Shown here: piece after piece, positions 53,660-63,535 of the stretch
How positions within the stretch are numbered: position 1 is the stretch's first letter
Layout of the letters: each line of letters opens with the position of its first letter
Assembly: GCF_004330295.1 (NCBI RefSeq)
Contig: NZ_SJOJ01000016.1
Span: forward strand, 1-64,000
Direction: 5' to 3'
Source: Rahnella victoriana
Lineage (GTDB): Bacteria; Pseudomonadota; Gammaproteobacteria; Enterobacterales; Enterobacteriaceae
Length of the DNA stretch: 64,000 nt
Program-made: the position numbers and the translations under genes
Notes under the pieces: model-generated
The model's database searches: none
The model's input: the letters and a program-made list of their open reading frames with translations, nothing else
What the model was told of the DNA's origin: nothing

Positions 53660-55093
53660 TCAAACTAACTGTTTACGTTGGTTTGAGGGCGGGATGGACA
53701 AAGACTCTCGGTATTTGGCGACGGTCCGTCGTGCGACCATGATCCCCTGATCGGAAAGCAGGGTCGCTAACTTACTGTCGCTGAGCGGTTTTACAGGATT
53801 CTCCGCTGCGATTAATTTCTTCACCAGCGCCCGGATGGCGGTTGACGATGCCTCGCCGCCGCTGTCTGTACTGACATGGCTGGAGAAGAAATACTTCAGT
53901 TCGAAAATGCCACGCGGACTGTGCAGGAACTTCTGCGTCGTCACACGTGAAATTGTCGATTCGTGCATTTCTACGGCACTGGCGATATCGGCCAGCACCA
54001 TAGGTTTCATAAATTCTTCACCCAGTTCAAAGAACGCCTGCTGCTGCTCAACGATGCAGCGCGTCACTTTTAACAGCGTGTCGTTACGGCTTTCCAGACT
54101 TTTGATTAACCACTTGGCTTCCTGCAGATTGCTGCGGATAAACTGGCCGTCGCTGTCGCTGCGTGCGGAATTGCCCATTGCGGCGTACTGCTGGTTAATC
54201 TTCAGTCGCGGAATGCTGTCGGAATTCAGTTCGACCGTCCAGACACCTGACACTTTACGCACCAGCACATCCGGGATCACGTATTCGGATTCACCGGTAT
54301 TGATCGACTGGCCCGGACGCGGATCAAGAGACTGGATCAGGAGCATCGCTCCTTTCAGTGTATCTTCTTTTAACCGGGTTGATCGCATAAGTGCACGGAA
54401 ATCATGGTTCGCCAGCAAATCGAGATGTTCGCTGATGATCAGACGGGCTTCGGTGATAAACGGGGTGTCAGTAACATATTGAGAAAGCTGGATCAGCAGA
54501 CAGTCGCGCAGATCACGCGCCGCCACGCCCACCGGGTCAAAGCGTTGAACGCGCTTAAGCACGGCTTCAACTTCGTCCATGGTGATGTTTTCGTCACCCA
54601 CGCTTTCAAGAATATCTTCAAGGGAAACGGTGAGGTAACCGGTGTCATCCACCGCATCGACGATGGAGGTGGCAATCGCGGCATCGGTATCGGAAAACGG
54701 CGTCAGTTCCACCTGCCACATCAGGTAATCCTGCAGGGTCTGGGTGGTTTCGCCCTGGTAAATCGGCAATTCGTCGTCGCTGTAATCATTGCCGGTACCG
54801 GACGGCGTGCCTGCGGTGTAAATCTCATCCCAGGTCGCATCCAGCGGCAGCTCTTCGGGCATGTCTTTTTGCTCGAGGGCTTCGCGGGTATCTAATCCTT
54901 CGTTGTCGGTGGCTTCCACCGCATCGATTTCATCATGAAGGTCGGTTTGTTCCAGCAGAGGGTTGCTCTCCAGCGCGAGTTGGATCTCCTGCTGGAGCTC
55001 GAGCGTGGACAATTGCAACAGGCGGATGGCCTGTTGTAACTGAGGAGTCATTGCCAGTTGTTGGCTGAGTCTGAGTTGCAAACCTTGCTTCAT
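53660..55093 (-). CDS. rpoN: RpoN, sigma-54
   Basis: Alternative sigma factor for nitrogen assimilation and other enhancer-dependent genes, 477 residues as in E. coli. Region I is Gln/Leu-rich ([25 protein letters not shown]), followed by an acidic region II, the core-binding region and the DNA-binding C-terminus. The RpoN box [10 protein letters not shown] is at residues 454-463. The yhdWXYZ promoter at 4515-4532 in this window is a likely target. It lies 101 bases after lptB with a hairpin between. Confidence 0.98.
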   Translation of the reverse strand: MKQGLQLRLSQQLAMTPQLQQAIRLLQLSTLELQQEIQLALESNPLLEQTDLHDEIDAVEATDNEGLDTREALEQKDMPEELPLDATWDEIYTAGTPSGTGNDYSDDELPIYQGETTQTLQDYLMWQVELTPFSDTDAAIATSIVDAVDDTGYLTVSLEDILESVGDENITMDEVEAVLKRVQRFDPVGVAARDLRDCLLIQLSQYVTDTPFITEARLIISEHLDLLANHDFRALMRSTRLKEDTLKGAMLLIQSLDPRPGQSINTGESEYVIPDVLVRKVSGVWTVELNSDSIPRLKINQQYAAMGNSARSDSDGQFIRSNLQEAKWLIKSLESRNDTLLKVTRCIVEQQQAFFELGEEFMKPMVLADIASAVEMHESTISRVTTQKFLHSPRGIFELKYFFSSHVSTDSGGEASSTAIRALVKKLIAAENPVKPLSDSKLATLLSDQGIMVARRTVAKYRESLSIPPSNQRKQLV

Positions 55094-55147
55094 ATCTTGG
55101 CTTAATTCCGTTGATGAGTGAGAACGGCAACACTTCTGTCAGAGACG

Positions 55148-55175
55148 GCCTGTTTCAGTTTAAGTTGAAACAGGC
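55148..55175. other. 10-bp stem-loop between lptB and rpoN
   Basis: GCCTGTTTCA pairs exactly with TGAAACAGGC around an eight-base loop. There is no U-tract on the minus strand. It may reduce read-through from the lpt genes into rpoN or stabilise the lptB mRNA end. Confidence 0.55.
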
Positions 55176-55194
55176 ACGGTTCCGGCGGCACAGA

Positions 55195-55920
55195 TCACAG
55201 ACGGAATTCTTCACCAAGATAAACACGTTTAACTTGTTCATCAGCAAGAATGTCGGCTGGCGTGCCGTGGGCGATCAATTTCCCCTGACTGACGATATAC
55301 GCGCGTTCACACACATCGAGTGTTTCGCGCACGTTATGGTCAGTGATCAGTACGCCGAGGCCGCTGTCACGTAAATGCTCAATGATTTTTTTGATGTCGA
55401 TAACTGAAATCGGGTCAACCCCGGCGAACGGTTCATCCAGCAGGATGAATTTCGGGTTCGCTGCCAGCGCACGGGCAATTTCTACACGACGGCGTTCACC
55501 CCCGGACAGTGACTGACCGAGGTTATCGCGCAAATGAGAAATATGGAACTCTTCCATCAGTTCATTGGCGCGATCGTTACGCTGTTCTTTGTTCAGATCA
55601 TCACGGATCTGCAACACCGCCATCAGGTTATCAAACACGCTGAGACGACGGAAAATGGACGCTTCCTGCGGAAGGTAGCCAATACCGCGACGGGCGCGGG
55701 TATGCAGCGGAAGCAGGCTGATGTCTTCTTCATCGACGACAATACGCCCCGCATCGCGCTGAACGATACCCACCACCATGTAAAAAGTGGTGGTTTTACC
55801 GGCACCGTTTGGCCCTAATAATCCGACGATTTCACCTGAGTTGACCATCAGGCTGACATCTTCAACGACCTTGCGGCCTTTGTATGCCTTGGCCAGATTC
55901 TCTGCGATTAATTTTGCCAT
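55195..55920 (-). CDS. lptB: LptB, ATPase of the LPS exporter
   Basis: Cytoplasmic ATPase of LptB2FGC, which extracts lipopolysaccharide from the inner membrane, 241 residues. Walker A is at about 36-43 ([10 protein letters not shown]). The signature [15 protein letters not shown], Walker [13 protein letters not shown] and the H-loop [10 protein letters not shown] are all present. It lies six bases after lptA in the kdsC-lptCAB cluster. Confidence 0.98.
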   Translation of the reverse strand: MAKLIAENLAKAYKGRKVVEDVSLMVNSGEIVGLLGPNGAGKTTTFYMVVGIVQRDAGRIVVDEEDISLLPLHTRARRGIGYLPQEASIFRRLSVFDNLMAVLQIRDDLNKEQRNDRANELMEEFHISHLRDNLGQSLSGGERRRVEIARALAANPKFILLDEPFAGVDPISVIDIKKIIEHLRDSGLGVLITDHNVRETLDVCERAYIVSQGKLIAHGTPADILADEQVKRVYLGEEFRL

Positions 55921-55926
55921 AAAATA

Positions 55927-56484
55927 TCAGTTACTCTTTTTGGTCGGCTGGCCGCCTGCTGCAGGCGTTTTCTGTTGCAGCTGCGAAGGAACCAGTACGG
56001 TCGTCACACGGTTACCTTTATCACTAAAAGCTTCCATTTGCTGTTTTTGCACCAGATAGGTGATGCGGTCGCCTTTGACATTGCTGTCCAGCTGTTCAAG
56101 GTAAGCATTGCCGGTCAGGGTCACCAGATCGTTTTCCACTTCGTAGCGGACTTTCTGGGCGTGGCCTTTAACCGGTTTACCGTTGTCCTGCATCTGATAG
56201 AACGTCACCGGGTTGCCGTAACCTTCCACCACTTCTTTACCGGAAACACCCTGAGGGCGGATCACGACAACTCTATCGGCTTTCACCTGGATCGTCCCCT
56301 GATTCACCACCACGTTGCCGGTGAAGGTCGCGGTATTGGTGTTCACATCCAGCGCCTGATTTTGCGAATCAATGGTGATCGGCTTCGTCGTGTCATCTTT
56401 TAATGCAAAGGCCGGAATGCTGACGGCTAACAATGAGCTGACGATCAGGAGATCACGGAATTTATTTTTTGCTTTGAATTTCAT
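55927..56484 (-). CDS. lptA: LptA, periplasmic LPS bridge protein
   Basis: Forms the periplasmic beta-jellyroll bridge that carries LPS from LptC to LptDE, 185 residues. A signal peptide (FRDLLIVSSLLAVSIPAFA) precedes the mature domain with the family segments PITIDSQNQALDVNTNTATFTGNVVV and GTIQVKADRVVV. Its start overlaps the end of lptC by 23 bases, as in E. coli. Confidence 0.96.
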   Translation of the reverse strand: MKFKAKNKFRDLLIVSSLLAVSIPAFALKDDTTKPITIDSQNQALDVNTNTATFTGNVVVNQGTIQVKADRVVVIRPQGVSGKEVVEGYGNPVTFYQMQDNGKPVKGHAQKVRYEVENDLVTLTGNAYLEQLDSNVKGDRITYLVQKQQMEAFSDKGNRVTTVLVPSQLQQKTPAAGGQPTKKSN

Positions 56485-57031
56485 AAGAGGTCGTTACCTT
56501 TTCGATCAGCTCTGCTGTTTTATCACGCAGATTACCACGCATTTTCATGCCATTAGATGTAAAACCTGTGCCATAAAGCGTTACTTCATCGTCTGAGGCA
56601 ACGTCCTGTGTCGTCAGGTTAACCCGTGCATTGTCCGTTTTGATTCTTTGCAGCTGTGATGTTTCAGGGGTCAGGCTGTCGGCCTGCACATGCCCGTAAA
56701 GATAGAGCATCTTATCCTGAGTCAGTTTCGCTTTATCAGAACGCAATACCCAGGTGGCGACTTTGTTCTTGTCATACATGGTGGCTACCGGATTGGTAAA
56801 CCATGTCACCTGATCAGCGGTGTAATATTTTACCTGATCTGACACCAGTTTATACGTCAGGCTGCCCAGCGGGTCATACACCATCGTGACGGTGTGGGCG
56901 CTCTGATAGGTCGGATCCTGATCGTTGACGGCCTGCGGGGCATCATCGCTGTTGTCAGACAGCGACCAGCCAATCAGTATCAGAACAATGGCCGTCAGAG
57001 CCAGAATAACCCAAAGTCTTGTTTTACTCAT
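56462..57031 (-). CDS. lptC: LptC, inner-membrane LPS transport protein
   Basis: Bitopic subunit that receives LPS from LptB2FG and hands it to LptA, 189 residues. One N-terminal membrane helix (RLWVILALTAIVLILIGWSL) is followed by a periplasmic jellyroll (YDPLGSLTYKLVSDQVKYY). It overlaps kdsC by four bases and lptA by 23, so the three are coupled. Confidence 0.96.
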   Translation of the reverse strand: MSKTRLWVILALTAIVLILIGWSLSDNSDDAPQAVNDQDPTYQSAHTVTMVYDPLGSLTYKLVSDQVKYYTADQVTWFTNPVATMYDKNKVATWVLRSDKAKLTQDKMLYLYGHVQADSLTPETSQLQRIKTDNARVNLTTQDVASDDEVTLYGTGFTSNGMKMRGNLRDKTAELIEKVTTSYEIQSKK

Positions 57032-57594
57032 ATCGACAGCCCTTTGGCGTCCTCCAGCTTACCCTGCGCCAGCAGAATCAAATCACACAATTCACGCACT
57101 GCGCCGCGTCCACCCGCAATTCGGGTCACATAATCTGCTTTCGGCAACAGGATAGGATGCGCATCCTGAACCGCGACAGAAAGGCCCACTTCGGCCATCA
57201 CCGGCCAGTCAATCAGGTCATCACCGATGTAAGCCACTTCGCTGGCCTGTAAAGACAGTGTATCTAACAGTTCGCGGAAGGCCAAAAGCTTATCCGATTG
57301 CCCCTGATACAAGTGGCGTATGCCGAGGGTTTTGGCGCGATCTTCCAGCAATTTTGCATTGCGGCCTGTAATAATCGCGACCTCAATGTCAGATGTCAGC
57401 AGGCAGCGGATACCGTAACCGTCGCGAACGTTAAAACTTTTCAGCTCTTCTCCCTGATTTCCCATATAGATCAGGCCATCAGACATGACGCCGTCCACAT
57501 CGCAAATCAGCAGGCGGACCGCTTTCGCCCGCTCCAGCACGTCTGTGCTGACCGGGCCGTAGCAGGTGTCCACCAGGGCTGCGCTATTACTCAT
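57028..57594 (-). CDS. kdsC: KdsC, KDO-8-phosphate phosphatase
   Basis: HAD-superfamily tetrameric phosphatase that releases KDO for lipopolysaccharide core synthesis, 188 residues. The catalytic motif is Asp32-x-Asp34 in LLICDVDGVMSDG, and GDDLIDWPVM is HAD motif IV. It follows kdsD by 16 bases and overlaps lptC by four. Confidence 0.97.
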   Translation of the reverse strand: MSNSAALVDTCYGPVSTDVLERAKAVRLLICDVDGVMSDGLIYMGNQGEELKSFNVRDGYGIRCLLTSDIEVAIITGRNAKLLEDRAKTLGIRHLYQGQSDKLLAFRELLDTLSLQASEVAYIGDDLIDWPVMAEVGLSVAVQDAHPILLPKADYVTRIAGGRGAVRELCDLILLAQGKLEDAKGLSI

Positions 57595-57610
57595 TCAGGG
57601 CATTCCTCAA

Positions 57611-58597
57611 TTAAACTACGCCAGCGCGCAGCATATCGTGCATATGTAACACACCCAGCAACTGGTCACCATCAGCGACCATGACGCAGGTAATGTGTTT
57701 TTCCTGCATTAAATTCAGTGCATCCACCGCCAGAAGAGAAGGGCGGACGCGGATACCGCCGGTGGTCATCACATCGGCAATCGATGCCGTGTTGATGTTA
57801 ACGCCCATATCAAAGATGCGGCGTAAATCCCCGTCGGTAAAGATGCCTTCGATTTTCATCAAATCATTGCAAATCACCGTCATACCAAGGTTTTTGCGGG
57901 TGATTTCCAGAAGGGCATCCCGCAGGGAGGCGTCGCGGGTGACATGCGGGATGTCATCGCCGGTGTGCATAATATCGCTGACACGCAGCAACAGCTTGCG
58001 ACCCAGTGCTCCGCCCGGATGCGACAGCGCGAAATCTTCCGGCGTAAAGCCACGGGCTTCCAGCAGCGCAACCGCCAGTGCATCGCCCATCACCAGTACC
58101 GCCGTCGTGCTGCTGGTCGGTGCCAGACCCAGCGGACAGGCTTCTTTCGGCACTTTCACGCAAAGGTGGACATCAGCGGCTTTGCCCATCGTGCTTTCCG
58201 GATTGGACGTCATGCAGATGAGCGTGATGTTCAGGCGCTTCAGGACCGGGATCAGCCCCAGAATTTCATGGGCCTCGCCGGAGTTGGAGATCAAAATCAC
58301 CACATCCTGCTTCGACACCATGCCCAGATCGCCGTGGCTGGCTTCGCCCGGATGGACAAAGAATGCCGGTGTGCCGGTGCTGGCAAAGGTGGCGGCCATT
58401 TTGCGGCCGATATGCCCGGATTTGCCCATCCCCATCACCACGACTTTGCCTGTGCAGGCAAAGATTTTTTCGCAGGCGCGGGTGAAATCACCGTTAATGT
58501 ATTGATCTAACTGCTCAAGTCCTTCACGTTCTGTTTTCAGCACATCGCGACCGACGGCCTGGAAATCAAAGTCGGCGGCGAAGGTAAAGTTAGCCAT
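57611..58597 (-). CDS. kdsD: KdsD, arabinose-5-phosphate isomerase
   Basis: Converts ribulose-5-phosphate to arabinose-5-phosphate, the first step of KDO synthesis, 328 residues as in E. coli. The SIS domain (about 40-180) carries GMGKSGHIGRKMAATFASTGTP and a second conserved block with ISNSGEAHEI. Two CBS domains follow (about 205-328). The start at 58597 has AGGAAC upstream; the 31-codon extension into yrbG was rejected. It lies 19 bases after yrbG. Confidence 0.97.
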   Translation of the reverse strand: MANFTFAADFDFQAVGRDVLKTEREGLEQLDQYINGDFTRACEKIFACTGKVVVMGMGKSGHIGRKMAATFASTGTPAFFVHPGEASHGDLGMVSKQDVVILISNSGEAHEILGLIPVLKRLNITLICMTSNPESTMGKAADVHLCVKVPKEACPLGLAPTSSTTAVLVMGDALAVALLEARGFTPEDFALSHPGGALGRKLLLRVSDIMHTGDDIPHVTRDASLRDALLEITRKNLGMTVICNDLMKIEGIFTDGDLRRIFDMGVNINTASIADVMTTGGIRVRPSLLAVDALNLMQEKHITCVMVADGDQLLGVLHMHDMLRAGVV

Positions 58598-58616
58598 AGT
58601 CAGTTCCTGACAGAGT

Positions 58617-59594
58617 TCAGAAGGCAATGCTGTCCGGTTGCAGGAACAGCAGCGCCATATAGGCGATAAATCCACACAGCAACAATGCACCGGCTAAATG
58701 ACCGATACGGTGTTTACGCATCAGACACAGGCCGGAAAGCACCACACTGACCGCCAGCATCACCCAGTAATCGCGATGGAATGCGTCCGGGTTGAACGAA
58801 CCGGGTGCCACCAGCGCGGGTAATCCCAGCACCAGGCAGGTGTTAAAAATATTGGCACCGATGATATTGCCCAGCGCGATATCATCCTCACCCTTAATCG
58901 CCCCGGCGATAAATGTCGCCAGTTCCGGCAAACTGGTGCCGATAGCAATGACTGTCAGACCAATGACCAGTTCACTGACGCCGAAATAGCGGGCAATCAC
59001 TGTACTGTTGTCGACAATCATCCCGGACGCCAGCGGCATGATGATAAAGCCCAGCGCCAGCCACAGAAACGCCACGGTGTTGCTGCTGTCCTGCGGAAGT
59101 TCGGACATCTGCTCGTAGGTCAGCGTATCCAGTCCTTCTTTCTCGGCGGCGCGGGCGATTTTTATCACCAGCATCATAAACACGGCGGCACTGGCCAGCA
59201 GCAACACACCATCAATGCGGCTGAGTTCGCCGTCGCTGAGCAGAAAACCGCACAGCGCAGTGACCAGTAACAATAGAGGGAGTTCGCGGCGTAATATATC
59301 AGAACGAACGGAAAGTGGATGAATCAGGGCGGCACCGCCCAAAATCAGAAGAATATTAATGATATTCGAACCAATTGCGTTTCCGACGGCCAAATCCATC
59401 TGATCGTTGATGGCGGCCGTGGTGGACACCACCAGCTCCGGCAGGGAGATCCCGACGCCGACGACGGTCATGCCAATCACCAGCGGAGGAATGCCCATTG
59501 AGCGTGCCAACACTGCGGCTCCGTACACCAGACGATCGGCGGCGTAAACTAACAGTAACAAGCCGACAATCATCAGTACGATAGCGAGAAGCAT
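58617..59594 (-). CDS. yrbG: YrbG, calcium/sodium antiporter-family protein
   Basis: Inner-membrane protein of the CaCA cation/Ca2+ exchanger family, 325 residues with ten hydrophobic segments. The two alpha-repeats are clear (GMTVVGVGISLPELVV with GNAIGSNIINILLILG, and GLTVIAIGTSLPELAT with GNIIGANIFN). The physiological cation is uncertain, because loss in E. coli has little phenotype. The start at 59594 has AAAGGA upstream. It is divergent from mlaF. Confidence 0.94.
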   Translation of the reverse strand: MLLAIVLMIVGLLLLVYAADRLVYGAAVLARSMGIPPLVIGMTVVGVGISLPELVVSTTAAINDQMDLAVGNAIGSNIINILLILGGAALIHPLSVRSDILRRELPLLLLVTALCGFLLSDGELSRIDGVLLLASAAVFMMLVIKIARAAEKEGLDTLTYEQMSELPQDSSNTVAFLWLALGFIIMPLASGMIVDNSTVIARYFGVSELVIGLTVIAIGTSLPELATFIAGAIKGEDDIALGNIIGANIFNTCLVLGLPALVAPGSFNPDAFHRDYWVMLAVSVVLSGLCLMRKHRIGHLAGALLLCGFIAYMALLFLQPDSIAF

Positions 59595-59904
59595 GAAACA
59601 TCCTTTATTGGGTATAATGCGAGGTTCGTTGCCTTTGCAGGCAGGCGATTCCTTCGTCAACATGAGCTGAAGCAACATTTTCTCTGAAAACGACGCCGTC
59701 AGCAGGTTCCTGTATGTTAGACGATGAAGGCTTTTAATTTAACATGGTAATTCGTCGATTTTGACCGTCTGTGGTGGAAAAGTAAATCGATGGCAAGTTT
59801 GGTAACGAAACCGGGGTAAGTTTTTGTAAAAATACCAAAGTTATACGACTCCCGGTGCGGGTCAGACGTATTCTTAGCGAAAGCATTCCGAAGGGATAAA
59901 CTGA
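59595..59904. other. Divergent region yrbG / mlaF
   Basis: This region of 310 bases has no gene. It should contain the promoters of both operons. A TATAC-containing -10 candidate lies near 59843 for mlaF and an ATTATACC near 59615 for yrbG, but neither has a convincing -35. Confidence 0.3.
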
Positions 59905-60708
59905 ATGAGTCAAAGCGAATCGAATCTGGTAGAGATCAAAGGCATGAGTTTCGTGCGCGGCGATCGTCCCATTTTCGAAGAGATAAACATGACAGTGCCA
60001 CGGGGCAAGGTTACCGCCATTATGGGGCCTTCGGGGATCGGCAAAACCACCTTGCTGCGCCTGATCGGCGGGCAACTTGCGCCGGACAGCGGCGAAATCT
60101 GGTTTGACGGCGATAACATTCCGACGCTGTCGCGCCGCAAACTGTACGAATCGCGCAAAAAAATGAGCATGCTGTTTCAGTCCGGTGCCTTGTTTACCGA
60201 CCTGACTGTGTTCGAAAATGTGGCATTTCCGCTGCGTGAGCACAGTAAATTGCCAGAAGCGTTATTGCGCAGCACCGTGACCATGAAGCTGGAAGCGGTC
60301 GGTCTGCGCGGTGCCGGTGATCTGATGCCTGCCGAATTATCAGGCGGGATGGCGCGTCGTGTGGCGCTGGCGCGGGCTATCGCGCTGGATCCGGAGCTGA
60401 TCATGTTCGATGAACCTTTCGTCGGACAGGATCCCATCACCATGGGCGTGCTGGTCAAACTTATCGACGAACTGAACCATGCGCTGGGCGTGACCTGTAT
60501 TGTGGTGTCTCATGATGTGCCTGAAGTGCTGAGCATCGCGGATTACGCCTATATTGTGGCGGCGCAGCGGGTGATTGCAGAAGGAACGCCGGAGGCATTG
60601 CAAAACAATCCTGATCCGCGGGTTCGCCAGTTCCTCGACGGTATTGCCGACGGACCGGTGCCTTTCCGATTCCCGGCCGGTGATTACAAAACCGAGTTGC
60701 TCGGATGA
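59905..60708 (+). CDS. mlaF: MlaF, ATPase of the phospholipid transporter
   Basis: Cytoplasmic ATPase of MlaFEDB, which maintains outer-membrane lipid asymmetry by moving phospholipids between the membranes, 267 residues. Walker A is at 41-48 (GPSGIGKTT), the signature is LSGGMARRVALARAI and Walker B is LIMFDEPFVGQD. The C-terminal tail (FRFPAGDYKTELL) wraps the partner subunit in known structures. It is the first gene of mlaFEDCB, with AAGGGAT before the ATG. Confidence 0.97.
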   Translation: MSQSESNLVEIKGMSFVRGDRPIFEEINMTVPRGKVTAIMGPSGIGKTTLLRLIGGQLAPDSGEIWFDGDNIPTLSRRKLYESRKKMSMLFQSGALFTDLTVFENVAFPLREHSKLPEALLRSTVTMKLEAVGLRGAGDLMPAELSGGMARRVALARAIALDPELIMFDEPFVGQDPITMGVLVKLIDELNHALGVTCIVVSHDVPEVLSIADYAYIVAAQRVIAEGTPEALQNNPDPRVRQFLDGIADGPVPFRFPAGDYKTELLG

Positions 60709-60723
60709 TGGAGTTATCTGCTT

Positions 60724-61506
60724 ATGTTAACTAAGGCACTCGCCTCAGTCGGACGTCGCGGGATAAATACCTGTGCGTCTTTTGGCCGTGCCGGTCTGAT
60801 GCTCTTCCGGGCATTGATCGGTAAGCCGCAATTTGCCAAACAATGGCCGCTGCTGGTTAAGCAGCTCTACAGTGTTGGCGTGCTTTCCCTGTTAATCATC
60901 CTGGTGTCCGGTTTGTTTATCGGCATGGTGCTTGGCTTGCAGGGCTATCTGATTTTAACCACCTACAGTGCGGAAGCCAGTCTGGGCATGATGGTGGCGC
61001 TCTCTTTACTGCGCGAACTCGGTCCGGTGGTCACAGCACTGTTGTTTGCCGGTCGCGCGGGATCTGCGCTGACCGCTGAACTGGGGCTGATGAAAGCCAC
61101 CGAGCAAATCTCAAGTCTGGAAATGATGGCAATCGATCCGCTGCGCCGCGTTGTGGCACCGCGTTTCTGGGCCGGTCTGATTTCCATGCCTCTGCTGACG
61201 GCGATTTTTGTCGCCGTCGGGATCTGGGGCGGTTCGCTGGTTGGCGTGGACTGGAAAGGGATCGACAGCGGTTTCTTCTGGTCTGCGATGCAAACTGCCG
61301 TAGACTGGCGGACTGACCTGCTTAACTGTCTGATAAAAAGCCTTGTTTTCGCTATCACTGTGACCTGGATTGCGTTGTTCAATGGCTATGATGCGATACC
61401 GACGTCCGAAGGGATCAGCCGGGCAACGACACGTACTGTGGTGCATTCGTCACTGGCGGTGCTGGGATTGGATTTTGTGCTGACAGCACTGATGTTTGGA
61501 AATTAA
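60724..61506 (+). CDS. mlaE: MlaE, permease of the phospholipid transporter
   Basis: Inner-membrane permease of MlaFEDB, 260 residues, with an amphipathic N-terminal interfacial helix and five membrane segments. The MlaE family core is clear: [62 protein letters not shown]. It lies 15 bases after mlaF and three before mlaD. Confidence 0.97.
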   Translation: MLTKALASVGRRGINTCASFGRAGLMLFRALIGKPQFAKQWPLLVKQLYSVGVLSLLIILVSGLFIGMVLGLQGYLILTTYSAEASLGMMVALSLLRELGPVVTALLFAGRAGSALTAELGLMKATEQISSLEMMAIDPLRRVVAPRFWAGLISMPLLTAIFVAVGIWGGSLVGVDWKGIDSGFFWSAMQTAVDWRTDLLNCLIKSLVFAITVTWIALFNGYDAIPTSEGISRATTRTVVHSSLAVLGLDFVLTALMFGN

Positions 61507-61509
61507 ACC

Positions 61510-62070
61510 ATGCAAACGAAAAAGAGTGAGATCTGGGTAGGCGCGTTTTTAATCATCGCATTGATCGCGGTGTTATTCCTGTGTCTGAAAGTGGCGGATA
61601 TCCGTTCCATTGGTTCTGATCCGACTTACCGTATTTCTGCCGACTTCGATAATATCGGCGGCCTGAAAAGTGGTTCTCCGGTGAAAGTCGGCGGCGTAGT
61701 GATCGGCCGCGTCAGCAGCATCACGCTGGATAAAAACTATTCCCCACGCGTAGAAATGGACATCGACCAGAAGTATAACCAGATCCCGAGCACCAGTACG
61801 CTGGCGATCCGTACCTCGGGTTTATTGGGCGAACAGTTCCTGGCCCTGAACATTGGATTTGAAGACCCTGACATGGGAACGACTATCCTTAAAGAGGGTG
61901 GCGTCATTCAGGACACCAAATCAGCGCTGGTTCTTGAAGACCTGATTGGTCAGTTCCTTTACAAGAGTGGCGACGGCAAAGCTGACCCGGATGCGACTGC
62001 GGCGCCTGCTGCGCCGGAAGGGAATACCGCGCCTGACGCGAATACGGCACCCCAACCGGCTGCCCATTAA
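61510..62070 (+). CDS. mlaD: MlaD, MCE-domain substrate-binding protein
   Basis: Inner-membrane-anchored MCE protein that forms a hexameric lipid pore over MlaE, 186 residues. One N-terminal helix ([22 protein letters not shown]) is followed by the MCE domain (about 38-118; [26 protein letters not shown]). The C-terminal helix leads to an Ala/Pro-rich tail. The tail is more extended in Ala, Pro, Thr and Asn than in E. coli. Confidence 0.97.
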   Translation: MQTKKSEIWVGAFLIIALIAVLFLCLKVADIRSIGSDPTYRISADFDNIGGLKSGSPVKVGGVVIGRVSSITLDKNYSPRVEMDIDQKYNQIPSTSTLAIRTSGLLGEQFLALNIGFEDPDMGTTILKEGGVIQDTKSALVLEDLIGQFLYKSGDGKADPDATAAPAAPEGNTAPDANTAPQPAAH

Positions 62071-62111
62071 GAATTTGCTATCACGGATTCTCCAAAAAAG
62101 AGGAAATGAGT

Positions 62112-62747
62112 ATGTTTAAACGTTTAATGATCGCTGCCCTGCTGGTGGTTATGGCTCCGCTGGCGAATGCCGCGGTGGATAAAACCAATCCTTACAGCGT
62201 GATGAATGAAGCGGCGAACAAAACCTTCACCCGCCTCAAAACCGAACAGCCGAAGATTAAGCAGGATCCTAATTATCTGCGTCAGATCGTCCGCGAAGAA
62301 CTGCTGCCGTACGTGCAAATCAAATACGCCGGTGCGCTGGTGTTAGGTCGCTATTACCAGCAGGCAACGCCGGCACAGCGCGACGCCTATTTCGCCGCGT
62401 TCTCTGACTATCTGCAACAGGCTTACGGTCAGGCGCTGGCGATGTACAACGGCCAGAGCTATACCGTACAACCGGAGCAGTCTTATGCCGGTAAAGACAT
62501 CATTGCGATCCGTGTGACCATTACCGATCCGAATGGCCGTCCGCCGGTTCGTCTGGATTTCCAGTGGCGTAAAAACAGCCGCACCGGTGAGTGGCAGGCG
62601 TATGACATGATTGCCGAAGGCGTCAGCATGATTTCCACCAAGCAGAACGAATGGGCGGATATCCTGCGTCAGAAAGGCATTGATGGTCTGACTGCCCGTC
62701 TGAAACAAGCGGCGGCTCAGCCGATCACGCTGGATAAACAACAATGA
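62112..62747 (+). CDS. mlaC: MlaC, periplasmic phospholipid-binding protein
   Basis: Soluble shuttle that carries phospholipids between MlaA at the outer membrane and MlaD, 211 residues. The signal peptide ([20 protein letters not shown]) precedes a mature domain with [23 protein letters not shown] and FDAY-type loops. I chose the ATG at 62112 because GAGGAA is correctly spaced to it and the E. coli protein starts MFKRLM. The ATG at 62106 overlaps that ribosome-binding site. Confidence 0.96.
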   Translation: MFKRLMIAALLVVMAPLANAAVDKTNPYSVMNEAANKTFTRLKTEQPKIKQDPNYLRQIVREELLPYVQIKYAGALVLGRYYQQATPAQRDAYFAAFSDYLQQAYGQALAMYNGQSYTVQPEQSYAGKDIIAIRVTITDPNGRPPVRLDFQWRKNSRTGEWQAYDMIAEGVSMISTKQNEWADILRQKGIDGLTARLKQAAAQPITLDKQQ

Positions 62748-63058
62748 GTGAAGCCCTGCGCTGGGAATCGCAGCCGCCGCGACTGAGGTTGCACGGTGAA
62801 CTTGATCGCGAAACGCTGGTGGCATTCTGGGATGTGCGTAAAACGCTGATGGCCGGCGTGACCTGTCTGGATGTGTCCGGGCTGGCGCGTGTGGATTCTT
62901 CCGGGCTGGCGCTGCTGGTGCATTTGCGCGAAGAAGCCAGCCAGCAGGGAACGTCGCTGACCATCGCGGGGATCACCGACCGTCTGCGTACACTGATTGC
63001 ATTGTATAACCTTCAGGACATCATTCCGTCTGACACCACGGCCTGCGCTGTTGAGTAA
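62744..63058 (+). CDS. mlaB: MlaB, STAS-domain subunit of the phospholipid transporter
   Basis: Cytoplasmic STAS protein that binds MlaF and is needed for assembly and activity of MlaFEDB, 104 residues. The STAS core [25 protein letters not shown] contains the conserved Ser near residue 52. It overlaps mlaC by four bases and closes the operon, with a strong terminator 60 bases downstream. Confidence 0.95.
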   Translation: MSEALRWESQPPRLRLHGELDRETLVAFWDVRKTLMAGVTCLDVSGLARVDSSGLALLVHLREEASQQGTSLTIAGITDRLRTLIALYNLQDIIPSDTTACAVE

Positions 63059-63120
63059 ATATGTCAGCAGTTCCCGTGAGTTAGGCCGCGGGAGACGGAT
63101 CACCGCCTGAATGTCCCCAA

Positions 63121-63155
63121 AGCCCCTGTGCGAAACTCTTCGTCAGGGGCTTTTT
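63121..63155 (+). terminator. Terminator of mlaFEDCB
   Basis: AGCCCCTG and CAGGGGCT form a stem across a 15-base loop, followed by TTTTCG. It separates the mla operon from ibaG-murA. Confidence 0.9.
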
Positions 63156-63225
63156 CGTGGTTTAAGAATTGCGCCGATCCCTATAAGATATCGGGCTGTT
63201 ATGATTCTCAGAAGAATAGATCCCT

Positions 63226-63480
63226 ATGGAAACAAGTGAAATTAAAGACGTGCTGATGAATGCATTGGCACTGGACGAAGCCCACATTACTGGCGATGGC
63301 AGTCATTTTCAGGCCATAGTCGTTGGTGCGATGTTTGATGGCATGAGCCGCGTGAAAAAACAGCAGACCGTTTACGCCCCGCTGATGGAATACATCGCCG
63401 ACAATCGAATCCACGCCCTGTCTATCAAGGCTTATACCCCGGAAGAATGGGCGCGTGACCGTAAACTGAGCGGTTTATAA
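63226..63480 (+). CDS. ibaG: IbaG, BolA-family protein
   Basis: 84-residue BolA-like protein linked to iron-sulfur handling with Grx4 and to acid stress. [39 protein letters not shown] matches the BolA fold, and the C-terminal [16 protein letters not shown] contains the conserved His that helps bind the cluster. The start at 63226 follows TGATTCTCAGAAG with a weak ribosome-binding site. It precedes murA by 67 bases, as in E. coli. Confidence 0.95.
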   Translation: METSEIKDVLMNALALDEAHITGDGSHFQAIVVGAMFDGMSRVKKQQTVYAPLMEYIADNRIHALSIKAYTPEEWARDRKLSGL

Positions 63481-63535
63481 GACTGCCGGCGTCCCGGCAG
63501 CTTCCTCGTATCTGACCTGTCGTTTTAATGAATAG